Shown: piece by piece, positions 27,765-36,662 of the stretch | Layout: each line of letters opens with the position of its first letter | Numbering within the stretch: the first letter of the stretch is position 1 | Assembly: GCF_003710865.1 (NCBI RefSeq) | Contig: NZ_RHHO01000009.1 | Span: 62,001-126,000 of the forward strand | Length of the DNA: 64,000 nt | Direction: 5' to 3' | Origin: Brevibacillus borstelensis | GTDB taxonomy: Bacteria; Bacillota; Bacilli; Brevibacillales; Brevibacillaceae | Notes under the pieces: generated by a model | The model's database searches: none | Told to the model about the DNA's origin: nothing | The model's input: only the letters and a program-made list of their open reading frames with translations | Made by a program: the position numbers and the translations under genes

Positions 27765-28757
27765 TTAATAAGAGACGTATACATCGGTCAAGAGCTCGCC
27801 CGCTTCCGGGTATGGACTCTGTTCGGCAAAGCGGATCGCGTTCTGAATCGACTGTTCCGCCGCTTCCTCTATCTGCCCCAATTCAGCTTCCGCTAGCAGC
27901 CGGCTTTCCGTCAGATAATCCCGGAACAGCTTGATCGCATCGCGTTCCTGGATGTGGGCCTGTTTTTCCGATTCCTTTTTATACTTTTGGGCGTCGCCCT
28001 CGAAATGACCGTAGTTGCGATAAGTAATGCACTCGATCAGGGTCGGCCCTTCTCCCGCTCTGGCCCTTTTCACCGCTTCTTCGGCGACACGGTAGACCTC
28101 CAGCACATTTTTGCCGTCCACGATAACACCGGGGATATTGTAAGCGCTTGCGCGGTCGGCTATATTTGTACAACTGGAGGCATACGTAAATGGCGTCGCC
28201 TCCCCGTATCCGTTGTTTTCGGCGACGAAGATCACGGGCAGCTTCCAAATCGCCGCCAGGTTGATCCCCTCATGGAATGTCCCCTGGTTGTTGGCTCCGT
28301 CGCCAAAAAAGCAGACGCTTACACTTTGAGTCCGCTTCAGCTTGGCTGTCAAAGCCGCTCCGCACGCCAGAGGGAAGCCTCCTCCCACGATGCCGTTTGC
28401 TCCCAGCATCCCTTTGTCCAGATCGGCGATGTGCATGGAGCCGCCTTTCCCTTTGCACAGCCCCGTCGCCTTTCCGTAAATCTCGGCCATCATCCCGTCC
28501 AGATCGCAGCCCTTGGCAATGCAGTGGCCGTGCCCGCGGTGTGTGCTCGTAATCGTGTCCCGCACTTCAAGATGGGCTCCGACTCCCACCGCAATCGCCT
28601 CCTCGCCAGCGTACAAATGAACAAATCCCGGAAGCTTCCCTTGGCCAAACAGGAGATGCACGGCATCTTCAAACTTGCGAATCTCCAGCATTTTTTGATA
28701 CATCCATCTCGCCTTTTCCTGTGACAACACCTTATCCTTTGTCGCGGTTATCTTCAT
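27765..28757 (-). CDS. acoA: Acetoin dehydrogenase E1 component alpha subunit
   Basis: A 330-residue E1 alpha. The TPP-binding motif is in FFGDGANNQGTFHEGINLAA, and the substrate channel region GFVHLYAGEEAIAVGVGAHL is typical. It is the first gene of acoABCL, about 105 bases downstream of a -24/-12 promoter. GGGAGG precedes the ATG. With AcoB it cleaves acetoin to acetaldehyde and an acetyl group on TPP. Confidence 0.9.
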   Translation of the reverse strand: MKITATKDKVLSQEKARWMYQKMLEIRKFEDAVHLLFGQGKLPGFVHLYAGEEAIAVGVGAHLEVRDTITSTHRGHGHCIAKGCDLDGMMAEIYGKATGLCKGKGGSMHIADLDKGMLGANGIVGGGFPLACGAALTAKLKRTQSVSVCFFGDGANNQGTFHEGINLAAIWKLPVIFVAENNGYGEATPFTYASSCTNIADRASAYNIPGVIVDGKNVLEVYRVAEEAVKRARAGEGPTLIECITYRNYGHFEGDAQKYKKESEKQAHIQERDAIKLFRDYLTESRLLAEAELGQIEEAAEQSIQNAIRFAEQSPYPEAGELLTDVYVSY

Positions 28758-28861
28758 TCGAGCTTCCTCCCATCTTTCCTGAGCTTACAACCCGCAAATC
28801 AACTACTCGCACACGATTCCCAGCTTCGGCCAGCCTTCCCCCTTCCTTGCCCTATACCCGA

Positions 28862-28877
28862 AGCAAGTCGTGTGCCA
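28862..28877 (-). promoter_or_regulatory. Sigma-54 (-24/-12) promoter of acoABCL
   Basis: On the minus strand: TGGCAC, five bases, TTGCT, a near-perfect match to the sigma-54 consensus TGGCAC-N5-TTGCW. The distance to the acoA start is about 105 bases. An AcoR-type activator with the GAFTGS sigma-54 contact motif is encoded just upstream. Confidence 0.92.
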
Positions 28878-28951
28878 ACGCGGCAAACACCGCCGCTTCG
28901 TTGAAAAACGGGCATTGTCCGCGCGTCGTCCCATTATCTTGCAATACGAAA

Positions 28952-28986
28952 TGAGACGAATTCCCAAACTGTCTCATTTTGTCTCA
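28952..28986. promoter_or_regulatory. Candidate upstream activator sites for AcoR
   Basis: TGAGAC, 13 bases, GTCTCA forms a dyad, and a third GTCTCA follows ten bases further on. The cluster lies 75-110 bases upstream of the sigma-54 promoter, the usual distance for enhancer-binding-protein sites. Assignment to AcoR is inferred from position. Confidence 0.6.
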
Positions 28987-29012
28987 GACGTGCCCCAGAG
29001 CTGCTTTTGGAC

Positions 29013-29050
29013 AAAAAAACAGCCACCGGTGCGGAAAACACCGATGGCTG
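29013..29050 (-). terminator. Rho-independent terminator after lipL
   Basis: A 12-bp stem CAGCCATCGGTG / CACCGGTGGCTG, followed on the minus strand by seven T residues, 16 bases after the lipL stop. It insulates acoR-lipL from the aco operon. Confidence 0.93.
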
Positions 29051-29066
29051 CGCTTTTGTTTTTTCC

Positions 29067-29885
29067 TTACACGTGCACAGGGTACCTCCTGCGGCAATCG
29101 TCCACAGCCTGCTGCAAGCCGTCCAGCTCAAACCGCAAGCAGTCGCTGTACGGCACGAGTGATGACAGCGAGGCAAGCTGCTGTGTGAGCAGCCCGACAA
29201 AGTCTTCTGCGGTCATGTCCCCCACAAGCTCCGACAGACTCGACATGCGGGCCGGTTCCACGATGGGATGGTCTGCCGCAGACGCTCCCCCGGCGGCGAG
29301 ATCATAAAACGCTTTGACCAGCTTTCCTCTCGCCTCGCCGCTTCCTTCGACCAGCACAAATGCCTGGACGATGACTGCTCTCGTCTGCCTTCTTTGGGCG
29401 ATTCCGCAAAACTTTTTCCCCCTGACGCTGACGTCAAATTCTCCCGGACAGTACGAGCCGCTTACTTCCCCGGTTTCGATCCTGCAAGACCGGCTTTTCA
29501 GACTTTGCCGGATGAGCTCCGCCATCAGGGCAAAGTGGCGCTGTACATCCAGATCGCCTTGCCGATTGGGCAAAATCAGGGACAGATTGACGACGCCGGG
29601 GTCCAGCGGCACTGCCGCTCCTCCTGAATTGCGAACCGTCACGGAATAGCCTTGTCCCTGCAGCCACTGGACAGCTTCCCGGACCCGGGGCAGCTTCCAG
29701 TCTCTCGACCCGAGCACAAACGCTCTTTCATGCCTCCATAGATGAACAGCGGGCTCCAGCAGGCCGTGCCCTACTTGCCTTCCGTACACTTCATCGAAAG
29801 CAAACGGAACCACGATGTCTCCTGTCATCACGTTGGCTGCGGCATCGATAGCGCCTAGCCGAGCAGGCAAGCTTGCTTTGTCCAT
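29067..29885 (-). CDS. lipL: LipL-type octanoyl/lipoyl amidotransferase
   Basis: A 272-residue member of the biotin/lipoate protein ligase fold. The LipL-type active site is visible: Cys146 in GSYCPGEF and Lys157 in GKKFCGIAQRR. LipL moves octanoyl (or lipoyl) groups from GcvH to E2 proteins. Here, next to acoR and the aco genes, it probably lipoylates AcoC. A lipoate ligase role is possible, but the Cys motif favours amidotransfer. AAAGGAG precedes ATG; it begins 22 bases after acoR. Confidence 0.83.
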   Translation of the reverse strand: MDKASLPARLGAIDAAANVMTGDIVVPFAFDEVYGRQVGHGLLEPAVHLWRHERAFVLGSRDWKLPRVREAVQWLQGQGYSVTVRNSGGAAVPLDPGVVNLSLILPNRQGDLDVQRHFALMAELIRQSLKSRSCRIETGEVSGSYCPGEFDVSVRGKKFCGIAQRRQTRAVIVQAFVLVEGSGEARGKLVKAFYDLAAGGASAADHPIVEPARMSSLSELVGDMTAEDFVGLLTQQLASLSSLVPYSDCLRFELDGLQQAVDDCRRRYPVHV

Positions 29886-29907
29886 TCCATCTCCTTTCCG
29901 CGCTGCC

Positions 29908-31803
29908 TTACAGGTTGTACTTTTGCAATTTCCTGTAAAAGGTGCTGCGTGGCATTCCCAAAAGACCAGCTGCAGCGGAAGCGCTTCCATTCGTTTTCTG
30001 CAAAGCCTGGATGATCGATTGCTTTTCAAGCTCCTCGCGGTACGTCAACGTTTCCGCACGGCCGCCCCCGCTCTCGCCACCGCCTTTCACAGCAGTCAGC
30101 GATCCAGCCATCAGGTTTGGGGACGCTGCCCCTCCCGCCCCGGTCTGAAATTGTTCATGCAGGAGGTATGGCAGCTCCTCTTCGCCGATAATGCTGAGCC
30201 TCTCCAATGTATTGAACAGCTCCCGAATGTTCCCGGGCCAGTCGTATTCCATCAGCTGCCGCATGACATGAGGGATAGCCGGCAGCTCCACTTTATTCTG
30301 CTGGCAGAAAAAGCGAATCAGACTGGGGATGTCTTCTTTCCGCTCGCGCAGCGGCGGCAGATAGAGCGGGAACACGTGCAGACGGTAGTACAAGTCCTCC
30401 CGGAACTTCCCTTCCTTCACCAGCAGGGCCAGGTCCCGGTGCGTAGCGGCAATGACGCGAATATTTACCGGAATTTCCGCATGGCTGCCGATCGGCGTAA
30501 CCTTCCTTTCCTGCAAAACGCGCAGCAGGGCAACCTGCATCTGATGCGGAATCTCGCCGATCTCATCGAGGAACAAGGTGCCTCCGTTTGCCTGCTCCAG
30601 CTTTCCTTTATATCCGTGGCGCCGCGATCCGGTAAATGCCCCTTCCGCATAGCCAAACAGCTCGCTTTCGATCAGGTCTTTGGGGATGGCGCCGCAATTC
30701 ACCGCAACGAAGGGGCCCGCCTTGTACGGACTGTTCAGATGAATGGCCCGGGCGACGAGCTCCTTCCCCGTCCCGCTTTCCCCCCGGATGCATACATTGG
30801 CGCTGCTTTTGGAGATGCGTTCGATTTGCCCGAGAACGTGCCGGAACGCTTTGCTTGTTCCTGCTTCGCCCGGGAACTGAATCTGACTGGACGGAAACGG
30901 AGCTTGCAAACGCCGGATGCTTGCCTCGGACTCCAGCAATACCGCACAGTACCCGAGCAGTCCTCCGTGCTGCCTGGAGTAGACAGGCGTACGCTTTCGT
31001 TCCACATAGCGGTACTCGTCCAACAGGTCCTGGTAGTCGCATGCTCCCGGCCACTGCAGCATCTTTTGACGAACAGCTTTGTTGACGAAAACGACCTGCT
31101 GTCGCAGGTTCAAAATCACGATCGGCTGATTCGTCTCCGCCAGCTCCCATCCACAGCGGATAAGCTCCAGCTCTTCCAGCTCGCGCCTTCTGCTCCATTC
31201 CTGCTCTACGGTATAAGCGATGGAGGAAACGATGGCCAGCATATGGGGATGGCTTCGCTCCAGCGGGCACGAGATATCGAGGATGCCGACCAGTTTGCCT
31301 TCGTCGTCGTGAATAGGCGCGGCCGAGCAGCTCCATTTATGGGAAGCCACCGAATAGTGCTCCGGGCCGCTGATCAGGATCGGCTCTCCGGCATGGAGCG
31401 CTGTGCCAATCGCGTTTGTTCCCACCTCTTCTTCGGTCCAGCGAACGCCCTCCACGAAATTGATATCTTCGGCATATTGCAAAATGGACTTCTTCCCTTT
31501 CATGGAGAGCACATAACCCTCAGCGTCTATCAGGATGGCGATCATCCCGGTGTCTTCAATAAATTTGGACATTTTCTCCACATGCGGCAAGGTAATTTCG
31601 AGCAATTGCCGATGCTTCCGCTTCTGGCTGTCAAAAGACTCGCCCTTCAAAATTTCCCGTCCCGTCCCCAGATAGGGATCGACATACCTGTTTTTGCAGC
31701 GAAGCCACGATTCAGAGATTCGCTTGTTGATGCGTGCAGAGTCGATAACACCTTCTTGTACAAAACGTTTCCACATTTTCGAAGAAAGCGTTTCGTTATA
31801 CAA
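29908..31803 (-). CDS. acoR: Sigma-54-dependent transcriptional activator of acetoin catabolism (AcoR-like)
   Basis: A 631-residue enhancer-binding protein. Order: N-terminal AcoR-type segment (RISESWLRCKNRYVDP), GAF domain (about 75-185), PAS domain (about 210-290), AAA+ core (about 315-535) with Walker A GESGTGKE, sigma-54 contact motif GAFTGS and LFLDEIGE, then a Fis-type HTH at the end (SASAAAGLLGMPRSTFYRKL). It activates the -24/-12 promoter of acoABCL. The start is TTG with AAAGGAGGG upstream. It heads a two-gene unit with lipL. Confidence 0.92.
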   Translation of the reverse strand: MYNETLSSKMWKRFVQEGVIDSARINKRISESWLRCKNRYVDPYLGTGREILKGESFDSQKRKHRQLLEITLPHVEKMSKFIEDTGMIAILIDAEGYVLSMKGKKSILQYAEDINFVEGVRWTEEEVGTNAIGTALHAGEPILISGPEHYSVASHKWSCSAAPIHDDEGKLVGILDISCPLERSHPHMLAIVSSIAYTVEQEWSRRRELEELELIRCGWELAETNQPIVILNLRQQVVFVNKAVRQKMLQWPGACDYQDLLDEYRYVERKRTPVYSRQHGGLLGYCAVLLESEASIRRLQAPFPSSQIQFPGEAGTSKAFRHVLGQIERISKSSANVCIRGESGTGKELVARAIHLNSPYKAGPFVAVNCGAIPKDLIESELFGYAEGAFTGSRRHGYKGKLEQANGGTLFLDEIGEIPHQMQVALLRVLQERKVTPIGSHAEIPVNIRVIAATHRDLALLVKEGKFREDLYYRLHVFPLYLPPLRERKEDIPSLIRFFCQQNKVELPAIPHVMRQLMEYDWPGNIRELFNTLERLSIIGEEELPYLLHEQFQTGAGGAASPNLMAGSLTAVKGGGESGGGRAETLTYREELEKQSIIQALQKTNGSASAAAGLLGMPRSTFYRKLQKYNL

Positions 31804-32382
31804 GGAGCCGCCCTCCTTTGCTTTTCATGGATAAGGGAATATCTATAGATTACCTGTTTTCATCCGGTTTCTCAATATTCCGAAAATGACCTCTTTGTCT
31901 TGGCTGCCGGTGTTTCCGTCGAAAAGCCAGCTCATTATAGTTTGCCTTTTTCGTTCAATTTTTCTTCTCCTGTAGCTTGGGATAGCGAATGGCTTTCTGT
32001 GATTTCTGCTTCGCAAAAAAAAACACCCAGCGAGTTTCACGCAAAGTCTGATAATCATTTATGATGGACAAAACTGTATTTTTGCCCGTATCGACTGACA
32101 GGGCATCAGTTTTACACGGAATATGACCTTAACCACAGATTGTTAACCTTCACAATACCGCCAGGATGATGTAGCACTAAATCAGCCAATTCCTTTACCA
32201 TCAACTGAAACTCATCGCTTCTTGCTTCATCTATTAGCAAATATTGTACGGTGACTGATCCGGCAGAAGGTGAAATGCCCCTCGCACTCAACCGTTTGAA
32301 AAAAATTAAGAAGAGACCCGAACCTTTTTCCCATAGAGAGGCAATATAGGGTGTAAGCTGCTTACTCAGGAGGGCCCTCTGA
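31804..32382. other. Divergent intergenic region acoR / ECF sigma gene
   Basis: About 580 bases that must hold the promoters of acoR (minus) and the ECF sigma operon (plus). A minus-strand frame ending at 32112 reads VTVQYLLIDEARSDEFQLMV and looks protein-like, but it has no ribosome site and no recognised family; it may be a gene relic. No clear ECF promoter pair was found. Confidence 0.45.
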
Positions 32383-32973
32383 ATGCAAAATGAAGAGATG
32401 TACCAATTACTCATAAAAATGAAAGAGGGTGATCAACAGGCGTTTCATACGGTGTATGATGCCACCTATAAGGACATCTACCGGACAGTCTCCTTTCTGG
32501 TGGATCATCAGCAGGATCGGGAAGATATCATGAATGAGATCTATATGCAAATGTGGACCTCACTTGCCAACTACGATACGAACCGTCCTTTCCACTTTTG
32601 GCTGCACGGCTTGGTAATCCGTCAAGTGCAGAGATTTCGGGTCAAGAGCTGGAGGAGATTCCGAATTTTTGAACGCATCCGTGCCTTCTCTCGGGAAGAG
32701 TCTTATTGGGATCAACATACTGCTTTGATGGATGGTACAAACCAAATGATATCGCAATCCATACGAAAACTGACCGACAAACAGCGGACAGTGATTATCT
32801 TCCGCTTTTTTCACGACTATACCCTTGAAGAAATTGCGACTTTGCTCGACATTCCGCTGGGTACAGTGAAGTCTAGATATCATGCTGGCCTCCAGGCGCT
32901 TCGAAAAAACTTAGGGAATCTCCCCCTGGAAAGGATGGAAAAGATCAATGACTATCGAACGCAAAATCCGTGA
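32383..32973 (+). CDS. ECF-family RNA polymerase sigma factor
   Basis: A 196-residue ECF sigma factor. Region 2 (about 20-90) contains VDHQQDREDIMNEIYMQMW; region 4 (about 125-185) contains LTDKQRTVIIFRFFHDYTLEEIATLL and IPLGTVKSRYHAGLQALRK. It would direct RNA polymerase to a stress or envelope regulon. CAGGAGGG precedes ATG. It overlaps the next gene, a membrane protein, by 26 bases, the usual sigma/anti-sigma coupling. Confidence 0.9.
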   Translation: MQNEEMYQLLIKMKEGDQQAFHTVYDATYKDIYRTVSFLVDHQQDREDIMNEIYMQMWTSLANYDTNRPFHFWLHGLVIRQVQRFRVKSWRRFRIFERIRAFSREESYWDQHTALMDGTNQMISQSIRKLTDKQRTVIIFRFFHDYTLEEIATLLDIPLGTVKSRYHAGLQALRKNLGNLPLERMEKINDYRTQNP

Positions 32974-34024
32974 GCATCTGCACGAAGAGGCAGAAACGAT
33001 GGAGTGCCCTCCGGCCATTTCCAAACGAATCGAACAATCCTACTATCAATATTTGCAACGAAAAAGGAGCGAAAAACCCATGAAAAAACGAGTAATTGGC
33101 GGAATCGTTGCTGCTGCGTTTTTGATTCCAACCGCAGCATTTGCGGCCCCTGCCCTGATTGAAATGCTTACCAGAACACCAATGACTGCTGAACAAGTCA
33201 AGGTGGATGAGGTTGGCAAAGCAGCACTGGAGAAGCTGTATAGCGCATTTCCCGAAACAAGATCGTTTGAGATTGTCGATGCAAGCTACCTTGGAGAAGC
33301 CCCCGCTGATTCAACTAAAAAGCAAGCGATCCAGACAAGCATCGCACTGCAGGAAAAGGGAGGAGCCGGCAAAAAGATCAGCCTTACCATCGGTGTTACG
33401 GGCAAGATTGACAGCGTGATTCAAGAGAATTGGGAGGAGAAGCCTGTCAGTTCTTTAACCAATCAGGAAATCAAAGAGAAAGTAAATAACCTCATTGACA
33501 AAATGTATGGCAGCATCGACGGCTATGAGGTTTCTATGGAGCCAATGGGGGAGCCGAATCAAAAGACGTTTCTATTGAATTACATCGAAAAGGGGTCCCA
33601 AATACCGTTCTACCAGGTATTTGTTAAGGACAATAGAATAGATGTTACTCTGCACGGAGGCGAGCGTACACCTTCAAACCTTGTTAAAGTAGAAGGCTTT
33701 TTCACCAGAGATGGCAAGCCTGATACTTTTGCTGATTCCTTTTTAAATGATGAAAACCTGTTTTCTTTACTAAACATGAGCCCAACAGAATTGAAACAAG
33801 AATTAGCAAAAGGCAAATCTGTTGTGGAGGTTGCCGCCTCTAAAAATGTCTCTAAACAACAAGTGATTGATGTGATTGCAAAAACACAGGTTGAAAAAGA
33901 GCTACAAGCTGACCAAAATGGAGCAAGTGTAAGCAATCATGTAAAGGAACAAATGATGAAAGCACTTGAACCAAAAGTAGTACATGTTATTGAACACAAA
34001 TCTGAAACGCCAGCGAAGAACTGA
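32948..34024 (+). CDS. Putative membrane anti-sigma factor, partner of the preceding ECF sigma
   Basis: A 358-residue protein. The short cytoplasmic N-terminus (1-44) carries no zinc-binding ZAS motif. One membrane helix at about residues 46-66 (RVIGGIVAAAFLIPTAAFAA) is followed by a large extracytoplasmic domain. Near the C-terminus is a helical unit ELAKGKSVVEVAASKNVS, seen in other Paenibacillaceae secreted proteins. Operon overlap with the sigma gene suggests it restrains that sigma at the membrane. It was identified by context and topology, not by a known anti-sigma domain. Confidence 0.68.
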   Translation: MTIERKIREHLHEEAETMECPPAISKRIEQSYYQYLQRKRSEKPMKKRVIGGIVAAAFLIPTAAFAAPALIEMLTRTPMTAEQVKVDEVGKAALEKLYSAFPETRSFEIVDASYLGEAPADSTKKQAIQTSIALQEKGGAGKKISLTIGVTGKIDSVIQENWEEKPVSSLTNQEIKEKVNNLIDKMYGSIDGYEVSMEPMGEPNQKTFLLNYIEKGSQIPFYQVFVKDNRIDVTLHGGERTPSNLVKVEGFFTRDGKPDTFADSFLNDENLFSLLNMSPTELKQELAKGKSVVEVAASKNVSKQQVIDVIAKTQVEKELQADQNGASVSNHVKEQMMKALEPKVVHVIEHKSETPAKN

Positions 34025-34068
34025 CCAGTCACCACAGTATCAATCGAGATTCGTAACAAGAATAAGAG

Positions 34069-34104
34069 GCCGGTTTCCTTATTGTTCAGGAAACCGGCTT
34101 TTTT
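34069..34104 (+). terminator. Rho-independent terminator after first ECF module
   Basis: Perfect 11-bp stem GCCGGTTTCCT / AGGAAACCGGC followed by TTTTTT, 45 bases after the stop. Confidence 0.94.
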
Positions 34105-34257
34105 AGATCAAACGGGGCTTAGCGTACAAAATCCGCAGTTTGTTGGCGGGACCTTTCTTCAACCGCCTGTGAGTGTAGGACAGGAAAAGTCTAGCGTCAA
34201 GGGTTGATTTATAAACTTTTCCACCCTTGTTTGAAAGGTTGAAGAAAGGCTTCGTTG

Positions 34258-35946
34258 CTATTGCTCTACCTGGATCGGAACTTCCCATTTTACATCATGC
34301 TGTTTGATTTTCTCATCATACGTGATCGTGAACTCTTTCACGTCTTTATTTTTCGTCCTGATCTTAATCTGGGCATTCAGCTTCCTTGTTCCGTCCTCTG
34401 CGATGGTTATTTGGGGACTGAGTAAAAGAGCGTTGGACTCTCCCTTCTCGTCTGTTGCCATCCAGCTTTTCCCAACACCCACAACATCCTTTGCCAAAGT
34501 GCCTTCCATATCAATGATGTAAATGGTATCATCCCCACGCTCTTGCTTTTTGACGGGTGTAAACGTAAACGTATTTCCTTCCTCTGTGACCGTCACTGGC
34601 TTTTTATCCAGTTCAGCAATCGAAAGCTTCGCACGAAAATCAGCTTTTTCTGCTGTATAGACAGCATCCAGTTTCATTGTTACTTTTTTTGTGTGATCAA
34701 TCGGAGCGAAGGAATGAACCCAGACGTTTTTATAGGGCAAACGTCCTGCATTATACATTCCACCTCGACTTAAACCCGGTATGACATTGCTGCTCAGCTC
34801 TTCACCGGGATAAATCACATGCAAGTCGTCCCAAGAAGCCAAAACCGTTCCCTGCTCATCAATCAGGCTGTACCGGACACCTTTGTCCCGGCCGGTCCCC
34901 TCGCTGACGGCAAACTGCAGCTGAGCCGCGCTTGGGCTAAAACGAGCTTCCTTCAGATCGATCCATTCTCCTTGCGGTGTCGTGAGCTTCTGCTGGACGG
35001 AGACCGTTTTTGTCGCTGCTTTTGCCGGTCGCAGATCAATCGGGATATCAAAGTTCCAGCTCCCTTTCGTCTCTCCCAATTGCTTTACCCGTACTTCGAG
35101 TATCGCTTCGTCCGGCAGCCTGCTCCGATCGTCAAATAGCTCTGCAAAATCACGTCCGATTACAAAATTCTCACCGTTTGGCAGAGGCATCCATCGAAAT
35201 GAATCTGGAAGCTTTGAATTAGGCGGGTTCAAGACACGCCCATTTTTGTCTTTTAACTGGATGACTCGATACTCTTCCACATTTTCACTGGAAATTCTGC
35301 TGAACTGGTCCTGCCAGAAGGTATCCAGCTTTTTCCCCTCCTTGTCGGCAAGCGAACCCAGAACCATGATTCGAGCAGAATCGGCCAACACTGCCTTCAT
35401 TTCCATGGTCAGGCCCTGATCCGTCACTTTCAGGTTAAGGGGCTTTACATATCCCTTCTCGGCAGCTACGAGAGCTCCTTTATCTGTCTGCTCTTCTGAA
35501 TACAAGCTGACAACGCTCTCGGTATCGGTATACGGCCCTTTCAGCGGATTTGCTGCATAGAACAGTCCATTCACATACGAAGCGAAAGTCGGTGACACAA
35601 GTGTTCCCAAAGCCACAACCACAGCCAGTCCTGCTACAGCCATCGTCGTTTTTTTCATCAAAGCAACACTCCGTTTTTTCCAGTCTATTTTCTGGGCTCG
35701 GTGTCTATCGATCCGTCTCAACACATTCAGGGGATGAGGCGGGACCTTTTCCATGACTTGCTGAATGACTGCATCGGTGTGCCATTTTTCCTGCTCCCCA
35801 AGCGTACCCGACTCGTCCAAATACTGCTCGAACAGCCGTTGACAAGCCGAGCAGGTGAGCAGATGATTTTGTACGTTTTGTCTATCCCGCAAAGAAAGTG
35901 AGTCTTCCAGATAAGCATCCAGCATGTCTTTGTCCAGGCATGTCAT
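34258..35946 (-). CDS. Zinc-finger anti-sigma factor with DUF4179-type extracellular domain
   Basis: A 562-residue protein. The N-terminal ZAS/zf-HC2 motif is His28-x3-Cys32-x2-Cys35 (HLLTCSAC), which binds the sigma factor. One membrane helix at about 100-120 (AVAGLAVVVALGTLVSP) follows, then a long extracytoplasmic part resembling DUF4179/DUF5643 proteins. Its ATG overlaps the stop of the upstream sigma gene (ATGA), so the two are co-translated. It should hold the ECF sigma inactive until an envelope signal arrives. Confidence 0.85.
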   Translation of the reverse strand: MTCLDKDMLDAYLEDSLSLRDRQNVQNHLLTCSACQRLFEQYLDESGTLGEQEKWHTDAVIQQVMEKVPPHPLNVLRRIDRHRAQKIDWKKRSVALMKKTTMAVAGLAVVVALGTLVSPTFASYVNGLFYAANPLKGPYTDTESVVSLYSEEQTDKGALVAAEKGYVKPLNLKVTDQGLTMEMKAVLADSARIMVLGSLADKEGKKLDTFWQDQFSRISSENVEEYRVIQLKDKNGRVLNPPNSKLPDSFRWMPLPNGENFVIGRDFAELFDDRSRLPDEAILEVRVKQLGETKGSWNFDIPIDLRPAKAATKTVSVQQKLTTPQGEWIDLKEARFSPSAAQLQFAVSEGTGRDKGVRYSLIDEQGTVLASWDDLHVIYPGEELSSNVIPGLSRGGMYNAGRLPYKNVWVHSFAPIDHTKKVTMKLDAVYTAEKADFRAKLSIAELDKKPVTVTEEGNTFTFTPVKKQERGDDTIYIIDMEGTLAKDVVGVGKSWMATDEKGESNALLLSPQITIAEDGTRKLNAQIKIRTKNKDVKEFTITYDEKIKQHDVKWEVPIQVEQ

Positions 35947-36497
35947 AGATAGCAGTCCCCTCCTTTGCCTCTTCTCGTCAGCGCTTCCTTCAGTTTTGTC
36001 TTCCCTCTGGACAAACGCGTACGAACCGTGCTGATCGGAACACCCAGCTTTTTACTGATTTCTTCATAACTCATGTACTGGAGATACCGCATTTCCAGGA
36101 CGACACGATGCTTCGAATCCAAAGCCTTTATCCGATCCTGCAAATAAGAGTTTTGCTCTTTGACAAGGTACTCCGCTTCGGGCGTATGACTGGTGGCCAG
36201 CTCCACTTCTGTGTTCGTAACCATTATCGACCGTTTTCGGCTTCGCAGTTCATCGAAACAATGATTGGTCGCGATCCTGTACAGCCATGCGCCAAATTCG
36301 TAGCTTTTGTTGTAGTCGCCCAGATGGTAGTACACCTTGATAAATATTTCTTGAGCGATGTCTTGCTCATGGGGCGGCTGCCCTAACATCTTGCGGATCA
36401 GAAGCGTGATTCGCCTATTATATTTTTGTATGATCTGAGCAAAGGCCTCTTTGTTGCCTCGGAGGACCTCGTCCACGATCATCTTGTCGTCCTGCAT
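35943..36497 (-). CDS. ECF sigma factor, SigW/SigM-like
   Basis: A 184-residue ECF sigma. Region 2 has PPHEQDIAQEIFIKVYYHL and FGAWLYRIATNHCFDELR; region 4 has LDSKHRVVLEMRYLQYMSYEEISKKL and ISTVRTRLSRGKTKLKEAL. The start MQDDKM has GGGAGGAG upstream; the frame opens five codons earlier without a site. It is translationally coupled to the zinc-finger anti-sigma gene. The leader carries a terminator-like hairpin. Confidence 0.9.
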   Translation of the reverse strand: MQDDKMIVDEVLRGNKEAFAQIIQKYNRRITLLIRKMLGQPPHEQDIAQEIFIKVYYHLGDYNKSYEFGAWLYRIATNHCFDELRSRKRSIMVTNTEVELATSHTPEAEYLVKEQNSYLQDRIKALDSKHRVVLEMRYLQYMSYEEISKKLGVPISTVRTRLSRGKTKLKEALTRRGKGGDCYL

Positions 36498-36514
36498 CTG
36501 TTCTCCTCCCATTC

Positions 36515-36545
36515 AAAAAGGTCGCTGCGCAGCGGTCGCCTTTTT
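36515..36545 (-). promoter_or_regulatory. Terminator-like hairpin in the leader of the second ECF sigma gene
   Basis: AAAAAGG and CCTTTTT flank an inner palindrome CGCTGCGCAGCG. The structure ends in a T-run only a few bases before the ribosome site of the sigma gene. It could be an attenuator, or the end of a transcript entering from upstream. Confidence 0.5.
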
Positions 36546-36608
36546 GCTGTACATGTATATACGACGGAAAATGGAGGAAAAAAATCGCATTTTTTTCTTT
36601 CCTGACAC

Positions 36609-36638
36609 AAAAAAGCTGCCGGGATGATCCCGGACAGC
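36609..36638 (-). terminator. Rho-independent terminator after tcyP
   Basis: Stem GCTG(T)CCGGGA / TCCCGGCAGC followed on the minus strand by TTTTTTGTG, 25 bases after the tcyP stop. Confidence 0.93.
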
Positions 36639-36662
36639 CTTTACATTCTACTCTTTTTGATC

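Noticed and set aside
32112..32414. Minus-strand frame upstream of the ECF sigma gene
   Set aside because: Its 3' half looks protein-like, but it overlaps the sigma start and has no ribosome site or recognisable domain; noted only as a possible relic.
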